Source: Reichenbachiella agariperforans (GTDB taxonomy: Bacteria > Bacteroidota > Bacteroidia > Cytophagales > Cyclobacteriaceae). From it: a DNA stretch of 64,000 bases. How positions within the stretch are numbered: position 1 is the stretch's first letter; every line of letters starts with the position of its first letter. The notes under the pieces were generated by a model. The model was not told the DNA's origin, searched no databases, and saw only the letters and a list, made by a program, of their open reading frames with translations. A program made the position numbers and the translations under genes. Below, piece after piece: positions 1 through 8,755 of this stretch. Where the stretch lies: NCBI RefSeq assembly GCF_900142205.1, contig NZ_FRAA01000002.1, positions 618,282 to 682,281 of the forward strand. The letters run 5' to 3'.

Positions 1-1
1 T

Positions 2-211
2 GGACACACAGATTCGATAGGTGATGATGAGTATAATCAACAATTATCTAAACGAAGAGCAAATTCTGTTTATCAATATTTCAAATCACAAAATATAGAC
101 CCAAGCCGAATGATTACAGTGGGTTATGGTGAAACCAAACCAAAATCATCTAACGATTCTTTAGAAAATCGAAGAAAGAATCGACGAGTCGAGTTCAAGA
201 TTCTCGAGTAA
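2..211 (+). CDS. OmpA-family C-terminal domain protein (5' partial)
   Basis: Only the last 69 residues are in the window. The readable protein begins GHTDSIGDDEYNQQLSKRRA and ends NRRKNRRVEFKILE. This is the second half of an OmpA-like peptidoglycan-binding domain, including the TD..G...N..LS..RA signature and the NRRVE ending. Such domains sit in the periplasm and anchor outer-membrane proteins or lipoproteins to the cell wall. The N-terminal part, which would tell whether it is a beta-barrel, TPR/PD40 or lipoprotein type, lies upstream of the window. A strong intrinsic terminator follows 14 bases after the stop. Confidence 0.85.
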   Translation, partial: GHTDSIGDDEYNQQLSKRRANSVYQYFKSQNIDPSRMITVGYGETKPKSSNDSLENRRKNRRVEFKILE

Positions 212-225
212 ATACATTAGAATTG

Positions 226-252
226 GAGACCCAAATATGGGTCTCTTTTTTT
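226..252 (+). terminator. Intrinsic terminator of the OmpA-domain gene
   Basis: A perfect 7-base stem GAGACCC/GGGTCTC (226-232 with 239-245) closes a 6-base loop and is followed by seven T residues. The first ATG of the downstream regulator reading frame (237) lies inside the loop, which argues against that ATG being the real start. Confidence 0.85.
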
Positions 253-269
253 ATCCTAAATTTCATCAT

Positions 270-1205
270 TTGACACTCGTTCAATTAGATTATATCATCT
301 CACTGGACAACTACAGGCACTTCGCTATTGCAGCAGAAAAGTGTTTTGTGACCCAGCCTACACTCAGTATGCAAATCCAAAAACTGGAGGACTCGCTAGG
401 TGTCATCATTTTTGACAGATCTAAACATCCTGTCCAGCCTACTGAAATTGGAAAAAAAATACTCGAACAAGCACGAGTCATCGTCAGTGAATCACAACGC
501 ATCCAAGAAATCATAGACGAAGAAAAGCATGACATCAAAGGAAATATACGAATCGGAGTTATTCCCACGCTAGCGCCATACCTAATCCCTTTGTTCATTT
601 CTAGTTTTGTAGAGAAATATCCATTTATCAACCTACAAATATCCGAGCACATGACTGATGAGCTCACAGACCTTCTCAAAAAAGACCAGATTGATATTGC
701 CATCATGGTCACCCCACTGGACAATGATGACCTCAAAGAAATTCCATTGTTCTATGAAGAGTTCTCGGTGTACGCATCGCATCATCACCCGCTTTACAAA
801 GCTGAAAACATTAATGCTAGTGATTTGAATGCTGAAGGCCTTTGGATACTCAATGAAGGACATTGCTTTAGAAATCAAACATTAACGATATGTCGCGCTG
901 ATAAAGCAGAAAGGTTCAACAACCGAGTACTCTACGAAAGCGGTTCATTAGAAGCACTCAAAAAACTCGTAGACAAGCGTGGAGGATATACTTTGATCCC
1001 TGAGCTGTTTACCTATGACCTCAACAAAGACGATAAAAGTAAGATTAGACATTTTTCTGAACCTGTACCTACGAGAGAGGTAGGCTTAGTCGTTAAAAAA
1101 AGCTTTGTCAAACACAAATTAATACACGCTCTCAAAGAAGAGATCAACAATACGCTACCTGCTACACTTCTCAGCAAGAAAAACATGAATGTAGTAAAAT
1201 TGTGA
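270..1205 (+). CDS. oxyR: LysR-family regulator, OxyR type
   Basis: The protein has an N-terminal winged helix (about residues 1-60, with FAIAAEKCFVTQPTLSMQIQ) followed by a LysR substrate-binding domain. The start of the frame (TLVQLDYIISLDNYRHF) and the CFVTQPTLSMQ helix are typical of Bacteroidota OxyR proteins, which sense peroxide through paired cysteines and activate catalase and Dps genes. A candidate redox cysteine pair is in NEGHCFRNQTLTICR, at the expected place. The TTG at 270 is preferred: the family aligns from TL.QL, and the earlier ATG at 237 is inside a terminator hairpin. OxyR function is inferred from sequence only; no target gene lies next to it. Confidence 0.8.
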   Translation: MTLVQLDYIISLDNYRHFAIAAEKCFVTQPTLSMQIQKLEDSLGVIIFDRSKHPVQPTEIGKKILEQARVIVSESQRIQEIIDEEKHDIKGNIRIGVIPTLAPYLIPLFISSFVEKYPFINLQISEHMTDELTDLLKKDQIDIAIMVTPLDNDDLKEIPLFYEEFSVYASHHHPLYKAENINASDLNAEGLWILNEGHCFRNQTLTICRADKAERFNNRVLYESGSLEALKKLVDKRGGYTLIPELFTYDLNKDDKSKIRHFSEPVPTREVGLVVKKSFVKHKLIHALKEEINNTLPATLLSKKNMNVVKL

Positions 1206-1234
1206 TAATAACGAAACTCGTAGGAATAGGGTGA

Positions 1235-1831
1235 CTACTTCTTGTTCAGGTCGGACTTAAGGTTCTCGATCAAACCAGAAAATTCACCGAGGGTGGCATT
1301 TTTGAAATCTACAACAGTTGTTTTTAATTTATCCACATCAATACTAAACCTATCCGTTTCTTGAGACAGCCTTAACTGTGCACGACTGAAAATCTGTCTA
1401 CAGTTGTCTGCCTTCTTCCCAAGAATAGAGGTTAACTCAGCATAATCAAAATTAAACAACTCCTTCAACACAAAAACCGCACGCTCAGCTGGTGCGAGTT
1501 TCTTAAAAACCTCAGAAAGAGCATGTGTCACCTCACACTTCAAATCCATGCTAGAAAAATCTGGGGTCATACTAAATGACGCCAATGATGGCTGTACAGT
1601 ATCGAGAAATTCCTCCTTCTTTTGACGAATAGACTTTAAATAATTCAGGGATTTATTAGTCACAATCCGTGTTAGGTACGATTTGACATCCTGAATCTTA
1701 TTGGTATCAACTTTCAACCAGCTGAAAAAAGTATCCTGCACGAGATCTTCTGCTGTAGATCTACAGCCTACTAGATTGGTCGCAACAGCGATCAAAAAAG
1801 GACGATATGCATATACTTCTGCCTGTGACAT
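1235..1831 (-). CDS. ECF sigma-70 factor, SigJ/ECF41-like, without SnoaL tail
   Basis: About 198 residues starting at MSQAEVYAYRPFLIAVA. Region 2 is clear (residues 8-40, AEDLVQDTFFSWL), and region 4 (about 95-150) contains LAPAERAVFVLKELFNFDYAEL, the form seen in ECF41/SigJ sigma factors. Those proteins normally carry a C-terminal SnoaL-like domain that controls them. Here region 4 is followed only by about 45 residues that show no SnoaL fold. An upstream extension to 1891 is open, but its hydrophobic start does not fit the family. It faces gldJ divergently with a 280-base gap. Target genes are unknown. Confidence 0.75.
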   Translation of the reverse strand: MSQAEVYAYRPFLIAVATNLVGCRSTAEDLVQDTFFSWLKVDTNKIQDVKSYLTRIVTNKSLNYLKSIRQKKEEFLDTVQPSLASFSMTPDFSSMDLKCEVTHALSEVFKKLAPAERAVFVLKELFNFDYAELTSILGKKADNCRQIFSRAQLRLSQETDRFSIDVDKLKTTVVDFKNATLGEFSGLIENLKSDLNKK

Positions 1832-2111
1832 TACAATTACAAAAGTAACTAAATAAATACAATGTTTTAAAACAAGTAGGGTTATAGGCACATTTTGTAA
1901 AAATTAATTATTCATCATTTATTGAAATATTGGTTTATCTAGACAATAAATTGAATACTTTTGAATTTAAATATTAGTAAAGTAGACTATAGCGACAAAG
2001 TAGATTCCAAGCCAGAATTATTGAATATAGATTTTCTTCAATTTTGCATGTGATTTGTTTTGTTAAATTTTGTAGCTATTTTAGGAGTTCGAATAAAATT
2101 TGATAATTGTT

Positions 2112-3341
2112 ATGAAGAAATTTATTCCTTTCTTGAACGCTTCGGCGTTTGCACTGGGATTAGGTTTTGCATTAAGCTCTTGTGGTGGAGGTGGCGGACA
2201 TGCGACTAGTCAGAGCCCTGGTGCGTATAGTTCAGCTACTGGACTAGAGTACAACGAAGAAGGTGCATTTGAAGTCAGTGATTTTAGAGGGCAGCCCGAA
2301 GGGCCTAACTTACGATTCATTGAAGGCGGACGTGTCATTCTCGGATCTTTCGAAGAAGATATTATGCATACCAACAACAACCTAGAAAGAACAGTTACTG
2401 TTGCTTCATTCTATATGGATGAAACAGAAGTAGCCAACATTCACTGGTTAGAGTATCTGCATTTTGTCAGATTAGACTCTTCGGTTGCGTTCTATAAGTC
2501 AGCTTTGCCAGACACTACAGTTTGGTCTAGAGATTTGGCTTATAACGATCCTTATGTAGATCATTACTTAAGATACCCAGGCTTTAGATTCTTCCCAGTC
2601 GTGGGTGTGACTTGGAAACAAGCACAAGACTATTGTAACTGGAGATCGATCGTCGTGAATCAAAAACTGGCTGAAGATGCTGGCTACTATGAAGACTATG
2701 ATGGAGGTGGAGCAGAAGCTGAAGCAGCATCGCCAAACCAAAGAATTCCACTTGAGACAGGCTTTGTATTGCCAAACTACCGACTACCGACAGAAGCGGA
2801 ATGGGAGTATGCGGCACAAGCTTTGATCGGCACACAATGGCTGGATGAAAACCACACGCACAGAAGACTTTATCCATGGGATGGTCATGCACTAAGAAAC
2901 CCTTACGGTAAGAAGATTGGTACTTTCATGGCCAACTTCAAAAGAGGTAGAGGTGATTATGCTGGTATCGCTGGTAAACTAAATGATGGTGCAATGATCA
3001 CTACATATATCTACGATTACCCTCCTAATGATTTCGGTCTATACAACATGGCTGGAAACGTAAACGAATGGGTACAAGATGTATACAGACCATTGTCTTA
3101 TCAAGATTTTGATGACCTAAACCCTGTCAGAAATGACGGATTCCTAGATGAAGAAGATGGCTATGATGCTGCAAACTTCAATTCTCTAATCAGTAACAGA
3201 GTTAGAGTATTTAAAGGAGGATCATGGGCAGATGTAGCTTACTGGATGTCTCCAGGAACAAGAAGATTCCTAGAAGAAGATTCGGCTACTTCTACGATCG
3301 GGTTTAGATGTGCAATGATACGGGCAGGTACTAACTACTAG
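2112..3341 (+). CDS. gldJ: Gliding-motility lipoprotein GldJ
   Basis: A 409-residue lipoprotein with a signal peptide and lipobox LSSC (Cys24), followed by a glycine-rich linker. The rest is a formylglycine-generating-enzyme-like (SUMF1) domain with FIEGGRVILGS, SFYMDETEVANIHWLEYLHF, ALPDTTVWSR, PVVGVTWKQAQDYCNWR, LPTEAEWEYAA, NMAGNVNEWVQDVYR and a GFRCA end. The SSATG motif near the N-terminus and the DETEV..YL.Y block match GldJ, an outer-membrane lipoprotein needed for gliding and for stability of GldK and the type IX secretion apparatus in Flavobacterium. It is not expected to be catalytic. Start at ATG 2112 (MKKFIP); an in-frame TTG at 2100 is less likely. GldK is a related alternative, but its N-terminal region differs. 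Confidence 0.85.
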   Translation: MKKFIPFLNASAFALGLGFALSSCGGGGGHATSQSPGAYSSATGLEYNEEGAFEVSDFRGQPEGPNLRFIEGGRVILGSFEEDIMHTNNNLERTVTVASFYMDETEVANIHWLEYLHFVRLDSSVAFYKSALPDTTVWSRDLAYNDPYVDHYLRYPGFRFFPVVGVTWKQAQDYCNWRSIVVNQKLAEDAGYYEDYDGGGAEAEAASPNQRIPLETGFVLPNYRLPTEAEWEYAAQALIGTQWLDENHTHRRLYPWDGHALRNPYGKKIGTFMANFKRGRGDYAGIAGKLNDGAMITTYIYDYPPNDFGLYNMAGNVNEWVQDVYRPLSYQDFDDLNPVRNDGFLDEEDGYDAANFNSLISNRVRVFKGGSWADVAYWMSPGTRRFLEEDSATSTIGFRCAMIRAGTNY

Positions 3342-3364
3342 TAGTCCTATAAAACGATACAATG

Positions 3365-3396
3365 AAAGGTCAGCTTAACAGTTGACCTTTTTATTT
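3365..3396 (+). terminator. Terminator between gldJ and comF
   Basis: Stem AAAGGTCA/TGACCTTT (3365-3372 with 3383-3390), 10-base loop, then TTATTT. It lies between the convergent ends of gldJ and comF and runs into the comF stop codon. On the - strand the trailing tract is weak, so it mainly serves gldJ. Confidence 0.7.
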
Positions 3397-4089
3397 GCCC
3401 GTAGCAAGACAAGCTATAGATAGTTTAGCTACTTCACCTACTAATAAAAGTTCACGTGAAACAGCACCAATCGTAGCACCAGTAGTGATCACATCATCCA
3501 CTAACAAAATGTGCTTTCCTTCTATCATAGCTTTATCTATCACCTTATATTCTGACTGATCGCTATTCAGCCTATCCAAACGGCTCTTTTGCGCCTGTGA
3601 CTTATACATTCTGATACGTTTAATCACTTCACTAGCTATAGGAATAGCAAGCGTCTCCGAGAGGCCTCTTGCTATTTCCATCGATTGATTGTAACCACGT
3701 TTTCGAGACCGTGTGCGATATAGTGGTACGGGAACTATATAATCGATCTGAGAAGCTTCTAGATCAGACTTAAGGTCTCTTGCCATCCATTTGCCTAATA
3801 TCAAGCCAACCTTCTTGGAACCACCATACTTCAGCTGATGCAATAGCTTCTGTGCTGTTCCTTTCTTATTGTATTTGAGGTAAGCATGTGCCCTACTTAT
3901 GGTTATATATCCTGACAGAGCCGTTTCTAAAGGGTTAGGATTAATTAGATGATAATTAGTCAATGGCAAATCCATTCTACAATGTAAACACAAAAACTCT
4001 TCCCCCTCTACAAGCGGCCGGTTGCAATCCGCACAAGTGATAGGGAAGACTAATGTTACAAATGCTCTCCAATATTTTGTAAAATCCAT
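3391..4089 (-). CDS. comF: ComF-family phosphoribosyltransferase-like protein
   Basis: The protein of about 232 residues has an N-terminal zinc-finger pair (CADC...CLHC) followed by a type I phosphoribosyltransferase fold. The PRPP-binding loop is clear in HILLVDDVITTGATIGAV, and PVPLYRTRSRKRGYNQS is the conserved ComF block. ComF proteins act in uptake of DNA during competence in Gram-positive bacteria; in Bacteroidota the role is less well established. The start at 4089 (MDFTKYW) fits the usual length. A 17-residue upstream extension to 4140 is open. Convergent with gldJ. A parS-like site lies within the 3' part at 3448. Confidence 0.85.
   Translation of the reverse strand: MDFTKYWRAFVTLVFPITCADCNRPLVEGEEFLCLHCRMDLPLTNYHLINPNPLETALSGYITISRAHAYLKYNKKGTAQKLLHQLKYGGSKKVGLILGKWMARDLKSDLEASQIDYIVPVPLYRTRSRKRGYNQSMEIARGLSETLAIPIASEVIKRIRMYKSQAQKSRLDRLNSDQSEYKVIDKAMIEGKHILLVDDVITTGATIGAVSRELLLVGEVAKLSIACLATGK
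3448..3463. promoter_or_regulatory. parS-like ParB site, inside comF
   Basis: The sequence AAGTTCACGTGAAACA matches the widely conserved 16-base parS consensus TGTTTCACGTGAAACA at 13 positions, including the whole CACGTG core. It is one of four better matches clustered within 11 kb of the proposed origin. Assignment rests on motif similarity and clustering only. Confidence 0.45.
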
Positions 4090-4167
4090 GTCTATTGATG
4101 CTTTCTTCAAGATAAAAATAGATTCCTGTATTGCTGTCAATTATATTTGAAAATAGAAATTTGATTT

Positions 4168-4524
4168 ATGAAAAGAGATCTAGATTTAGATAGAAAGTGG
4201 CTCAAATTAAGGGAAGAACTCAAAATAGTAATTGGTAAAAAACCTTCTGATCTCAATGGTATTCTCTTTCTCATCGGCGTACAAGAATTAGGAAAAGGTC
4301 AACTTAATTTCTCCAAAGAAGAAAAGCAAGACCTCATACACCTAGGCATATGCAAAGTTCTTAGTTTGTCTGGATATTATAAACTAGATGGCATTGATCA
4401 AGATGGTTGGCCTCACTGGAAAGCAGGAGAGAACCTACCTAACCTGAATCTAATGGAACAAGAAAAACTGTTGAAAATAAATACAATTGATTATTTCGAG
4501 CAAGAAATCGGGCTGACTTTTTAA
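4168..4524 (+). CDS. Conserved Bacteroidota protein of unknown function
   Basis: A 118-residue, probably cytosolic and helical protein (MKRDLDLDRKWLKLREELKI). No signal peptide or membrane segment is visible. The block GILFLIGVQELGKG followed by FSKEEKQDLIHLGICKVLS is reminiscent of small uncharacterised Bacteroidota proteins, but no named domain is recognised. It is the first gene of a tight + strand run: the next gene starts two bases after its stop and the one after overlaps by four bases. Co-transcription with the lipoprotein and the DUF4175 gene is likely. Its promoter would be in the 78 bases between it and the divergent comF. Confidence 0.7.
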   Translation: MKRDLDLDRKWLKLREELKIVIGKKPSDLNGILFLIGVQELGKGQLNFSKEEKQDLIHLGICKVLSLSGYYKLDGIDQDGWPHWKAGENLPNLNLMEQEKLLKINTIDYFEQEIGLTF

Positions 4525-4526
4525 AT

Positions 4527-5453
4527 ATGAAAGCTCCCTTAGCATATATCGTCATATTGCTCTCTCTCTGCTGCTGCAAACAACAAAGCACTCCACGTGA
4601 AACCAACATACTTGATTCACGTGAAACGCTCACGATAAATTTTAATACTAACCTGTTAAGCCTAGATTCCTCCAAAGTAAATAGCCCCGCCGAAAAATTC
4701 GTCTATGATTTAGTATTTCATAAGCCAAAGTACACAATTAGTTCTACTAATGATGATATACTATACAGTCTAACTTCGATAGATAGTTTAGCCATAAAAA
4801 ACATAAATATCCGGTTTTTAAAAAATGAAGAAGCCATTTTAGGCGAATTTGTCGAAGGAAACCTTGATTTGTTCATGACTGATTTTTCTAGCAGAAATAG
4901 CCCTAAAATGGATGTATTCGTACAAAATGTACGAAAAAATCCATACAGTAAGTACAATTTAACGCCATCTAACGCTGGATCTGTGGCATATTACGAGTTT
5001 TATAATTTTAAGTCACGTATAAGCCTTAGAAATAGCCTTAAAATAGTGGACAATTTGTCATACATCAGACATTTTGACTCGACTCATGAGGAACGTGATA
5101 CAACACTAATCGAATTTTCCATTTCTTACTTTTTTGATGAAACAAAAGTTTCAAATCATGACACCTTGAAAAATGAATACCATCAGGTAGTTCAGGTAGA
5201 AAATATAGATGATGTATTGTCAAAACCACACATCATATACCGAAAACAAATTGTTCCATTTCTTAGTAATGATTTTGAACAACTAACGAATCGTTTGCAA
5301 GCACAGCAAAATCCTATTAGCGATACACTTCTCATCAAACAAATTAACCCTGAGTATTACATAACTAAAACTCGAATAAAGGGTTTAAAAGACTATAGTA
5401 AGTTATCGGATCAAATGATGCACATCTACTTCGACACCATACAACGCTATTGA
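4527..5453 (+). CDS. Lipoprotein of unknown function
   Basis: A 308-residue protein with a short signal peptide ending in a cysteine cluster (LSLCCCKQQ, Cys15-17), so it is probably lipidated and periplasm-facing. The body has charged and aromatic blocks (NINIRFLKNEEAILGEFVEG) that faintly recall a solute-binding fold of the oligopeptide type, but the match is too weak to name. It starts two bases after the upstream gene and ends with a four-base overlap with the DUF4175 gene, suggesting translational coupling and a shared membrane-associated role. A parS-like site lies within codons 30-34. Confidence 0.65.
   Translation: MKAPLAYIVILLSLCCCKQQSTPRETNILDSRETLTINFNTNLLSLDSSKVNSPAEKFVYDLVFHKPKYTISSTNDDILYSLTSIDSLAIKNINIRFLKNEEAILGEFVEGNLDLFMTDFSSRNSPKMDVFVQNVRKNPYSKYNLTPSNAGSVAYYEFYNFKSRISLRNSLKIVDNLSYIRHFDSTHEERDTTLIEFSISYFFDETKVSNHDTLKNEYHQVVQVENIDDVLSKPHIIYRKQIVPFLSNDFEQLTNRLQAQQNPISDTLLIKQINPEYYITKTRIKGLKDYSKLSDQMMHIYFDTIQRY
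4613..4628. promoter_or_regulatory. parS-like ParB site, inside the lipoprotein gene
   Basis: TGATTCACGTGAAACG matches 14 of 16 positions of the parS consensus TGTTTCACGTGAAACA. A second, poorer CACGTG site lies 24 bases upstream at 4589. Confidence 0.5.
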
Positions 5454-8400
5454 ATAAGCACACGCAACATACCGACCCTAAGTTATCGAGTAACCTACTC
5501 GCCTACAAACGCAAGCTATTTCTTAATCATCTGATAAGAAAAACACTAATATTGGCAGGTATATCACTATCTATATACCTGTTTATCAATAGTTTAGAGT
5601 ACACTTTTAGATTTGATGGTTTAGGGAGAACTTCACTATTCTTTGTACTGATTCTTAGCCTATTGGTGCTGTTGTATTTCTTTTTTATACTCCCGTTGTT
5701 ACAATTTATTAATCCCAATAAATATCTGAGTAATGAGCTCGCGGCTAAACAACTCGGTACACTATTTCCAGAATTGGGGGATAAAATACTTAATACACTT
5801 CAGTTACAACAAAATCAAGGAGACAACGCACTGATAAATGCGAGCCTAATACAACGGACACAAGAAATATCACCCTTTTCATTTGACACCAGTATTGACC
5901 TCAAACAGAACAGCAAGCATCTCAAATACTTTTTAATTCCATCCATCATTATTGTTGCGCTGTTGCTTCTTATCCCTAGTTTCTTAACAGAGAGTACAAC
6001 TCGTATTGTTAATTATGACAAAGAATACAATCGGTCTTTGTTTCAAATCGAAGTGATTAGTGAGCTCATAGCATTTAGAAATGAGACATACAATTTACAA
6101 CTAAATGTAATGGGAGAGGCTATACCCGATCATGCCTTCATACATAGTCAAGGGCAGCAAATCAAAATAGCGACAGACCAACATACACTTAACTATCAAT
6201 TTGCTAAAGCACAAAACGATTTTAGTTTTTATATCACAGCTGGTAATTATCATAGTAGCACCTACCAAGTAAAAGTCATCTCAAGGCCAGAAATCAAGCA
6301 TTTAACCATTGATTTGGATTATCCTAACTATACTGGACTAGCGAATGTCACAGTGATTAACAACGGTAACTTGACCGTACCTGAAGGAACTCATGGCTCC
6401 TGGAATATAAACTCCGTGAGCGCTGAAAAAGTAGAATTTCTATCCTCACAGGATACGACAAACTTTAGCTCTAAAACACCGAACCAATTCAACCTATCAA
6501 GGTCTATTCACAAAGAAGGTGATTATCAAATACGATTAACAAATACCCACAGTCAAAATAAAGAACCCATTGTATATCACATAGATATCATAGAGGATCA
6601 ATATCCATCATTAAAACTGATAACCGTAACAGACACTACTTTGTATCAATATTTGATCTTAGACGGTCAAATCGCTGACGATTATGGTTTTCACAAGATG
6701 CAAGTCACTTATGAATGGAACGGAAACAAAACGCGAGAAAAAATATCCATTAATCCATCCGTCACCAATCAAAAATTCTATCATCAAATCAATATCGATT
6801 CTCTTCATCTAAATCAAGGAGATGAATTGACCTACTATGTGAGTATATGGGACAATGATGAAATTCATGGGTTCAAAGCCACTAGATCATCTACTTTCAC
6901 CTTTAAAATTCCTGAAAAATCAGAAATCAATGCTGATATAGAGAAAACTGCAGCACAGGCCAAAGGAGACATGCATAAGGCACTGGATAAAGCACAAGAC
7001 ATTAGAAAGCAAATAGATGATATCCAGGAAGGTATCAAGAAGAAAAACAACAACTGGCAAGAGAAGAAAAAACTCAACTCACTGATCAAAGACAAAGAGT
7101 CTTTAGAAAAAGAAATGCAGCAATTGGCTGAAAAACACAAAGAGCTCACTAATAAACAAAACAAATTTCATCAGCCTAATCCTGAACTACAGAAAAAAGC
7201 GGCTCAGCTACAAAAAATCATGGAAGACGTTCTCGATGAAGAGACTAAAAAACTCTATGACGAACTTAAAAAGCTGTTGCAAGAACAAGAAACAGATAAG
7301 AACCTTGATGAGCTAATGGAACAAGTAGCACATAAAGAGCAAAACTTGGAAGATGAAATAGAACGTGCGTTGGAAATGTTCAAACGAATGCAGTTCGAAT
7401 TCAAAATGGATGAAGTAATTCAAGACCTCAACGAACTAGAAAAAGAACAATCTAAACTAGCTAAAGAAAACCTAAACAAGGAAAAGAACTTAGACCAAGT
7501 AAAAGAAGAACAATCAGCGCTTGACAAAGAATTTGAACAAATCAAAGAGGAGATGAAAGCCATGGAGGAGCTCAACGAAGAACTAAAACAACCAGAAAAC
7601 TTAGAGAATCTCTCGCAACAACAAGAATCCATAGATCAGTCGCAAAAAGAAGCACAAGAAGAACTAGACAAAAACAACCGCAAACAATCTAGTGGCAAGC
7701 AACAAGATGCTGCAGAACAGATGAAAGAACTCCGTGATAAGATGCTAGGTATGCAAGCCAACATGGAGATGAAAATGATGCAAGAGAACATCGACAACCT
7801 ACGCAACATCCTAGACAACCTAATTACGCTCTCCTTCGACCAAGAAAGAGTCATGGACAATTTTAGAGAAGTTGACCAAAGTGACCCTCGATTTGTTAGC
7901 CTCTCTCAAGAACAACTAAAACTACGTGATGATGCTGTGATCATCGAAGACAGTCTCAAATCACTGGCCAGTCGCGTGTTTCAGATACAAAGTTTTGTCA
8001 CCCGAGAGCTTAATGAAATGAACAAAAACATTGAATCCAGTCTACAAGGACTCAAGGATCGTAAAAAACCACAAGCACTTTCTAGCCAACAGTACACCAT
8101 GACTGCTATTAATAACCTGTCTCTACTACTGACAGATGTACTCCAGCAGATGCAGGATCAAATGGCTCAGTCCATGGGCATGCCACAGAAAGGTCAGAAA
8201 GGAAAAAAGAAGAACACTCCAGATATGTCTCAGCTACAAGGAGAACTTAACAAAAAGATAGAACAACTAAAAAAGAGTGGGAAGTCTGGTCGTCAGTTAT
8301 CCCAAGAACTAGCAGAACTCGCTGCTGAACAAGAAATGCTCCGTCAACAACTACAGCAAATGCAAAACGGACTCAACCAAGGGGAGGAGGGTCTATCTGA

Positions 8401-8725
8401 CAACTTGGAAGAGATCATCAAAAAAATGGAACAAACGGAAACAGATCTCGTCAACAAGAACATCAAACAAGAGACAATCCGTAGACAACAAGATATACTT
8501 ACTCGCATGTTACAGTCCGAAGATGCACTGAGAGAAAGAGAACTCGATCAAAAGCGGGAAGCAGAATCCGCAAAAGAGCAAGATCAACTATCTCAAAAGA
8601 AATTCGAAGAGTATATCAAAGCGAAAGAATCAGAACTAGAACTATTACAGACCTTACCACCTAAGATGAACCCTTACTATAAGGAAGAAGTAAATAAATA
8701 TTTCCAAAGCTTGAATCAACAATAA
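5450..8725 (+). CDS. DUF4175-family large membrane protein with coiled coils
   Basis: The 1091-residue protein has two N-terminal membrane segments (about 30-50 and 58-85) and a third near 160-180. A beta-rich extracytoplasmic region follows (about 190-480), then a very long Gln/Glu/Lys-rich coiled coil (about 490-800) and further helical stretches to the C-terminus. This order and the opening NPNKYLSNELAAKQLGTLFP are typical of DUF4175 proteins, which are widespread in Bacteroidota with no settled function. Translation probably starts at TTG 5450, which overlaps the stop of the preceding lipoprotein gene (TTGA); no nearby ATG is in frame. The last gene of a three-gene unit. Confidence 0.8.
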   Translation: MNKHTQHTDPKLSSNLLAYKRKLFLNHLIRKTLILAGISLSIYLFINSLEYTFRFDGLGRTSLFFVLILSLLVLLYFFFILPLLQFINPNKYLSNELAAKQLGTLFPELGDKILNTLQLQQNQGDNALINASLIQRTQEISPFSFDTSIDLKQNSKHLKYFLIPSIIIVALLLLIPSFLTESTTRIVNYDKEYNRSLFQIEVISELIAFRNETYNLQLNVMGEAIPDHAFIHSQGQQIKIATDQHTLNYQFAKAQNDFSFYITAGNYHSSTYQVKVISRPEIKHLTIDLDYPNYTGLANVTVINNGNLTVPEGTHGSWNINSVSAEKVEFLSSQDTTNFSSKTPNQFNLSRSIHKEGDYQIRLTNTHSQNKEPIVYHIDIIEDQYPSLKLITVTDTTLYQYLILDGQIADDYGFHKMQVTYEWNGNKTREKISINPSVTNQKFYHQINIDSLHLNQGDELTYYVSIWDNDEIHGFKATRSSTFTFKIPEKSEINADIEKTAAQAKGDMHKALDKAQDIRKQIDDIQEGIKKKNNNWQEKKKLNSLIKDKESLEKEMQQLAEKHKELTNKQNKFHQPNPELQKKAAQLQKIMEDVLDEETKKLYDELKKLLQEQETDKNLDELMEQVAHKEQNLEDEIERALEMFKRMQFEFKMDEVIQDLNELEKEQSKLAKENLNKEKNLDQVKEEQSALDKEFEQIKEEMKAMEELNEELKQPENLENLSQQQESIDQSQKEAQEELDKNNRKQSSGKQQDAAEQMKELRDKMLGMQANMEMKMMQENIDNLRNILDNLITLSFDQERVMDNFREVDQSDPRFVSLSQEQLKLRDDAVIIEDSLKSLASRVFQIQSFVTRELNEMNKNIESSLQGLKDRKKPQALSSQQYTMTAINNLSLLLTDVLQQMQDQMAQSMGMPQKGQKGKKKNTPDMSQLQGELNKKIEQLKKSGKSGRQLSQELAELAAEQEMLRQQLQQMQNGLNQGEEGLSDNLEEIIKKMEQTETDLVNKNIKQETIRRQQDILTRMLQSEDALRERELDQKREAESAKEQDQLSQKKFEEYIKAKESELELLQTLPPKMNPYYKEEVNKYFQSLNQQ

Positions 8726-8733
8726 TATATTTG
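8726..8733 (+). promoter_or_regulatory. Candidate -7 element upstream of the RsbW-like gene
   Basis: TATATTTG matches the Bacteroidota -7 consensus TAnnTTTG and lies 22 bases before the ATG at 8756. No convincing -33 TTG at the usual spacing was found, so this is weak. Confidence 0.25.
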
Positions 8734-8755
8734 TGAACGATAAACACAACACACT

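Noticed and set aside
237-269. ATG at 237 as the start of the OxyR-type regulator
   Set aside because: It lies in the loop of a strong terminator, and the family aligns from the TTG at 270.
4589-4604. A further parS-like site
   Set aside because: Only 11 of 16 positions match; kept as a comment to the site at 4613.
7420-7860. Two serine-rich minus-strand frames opposite the DUF4175 gene
   Set aside because: Low-complexity Ser/Cys content is the mirror of the Gln/Glu/Lys-rich coiled coil on the + strand.
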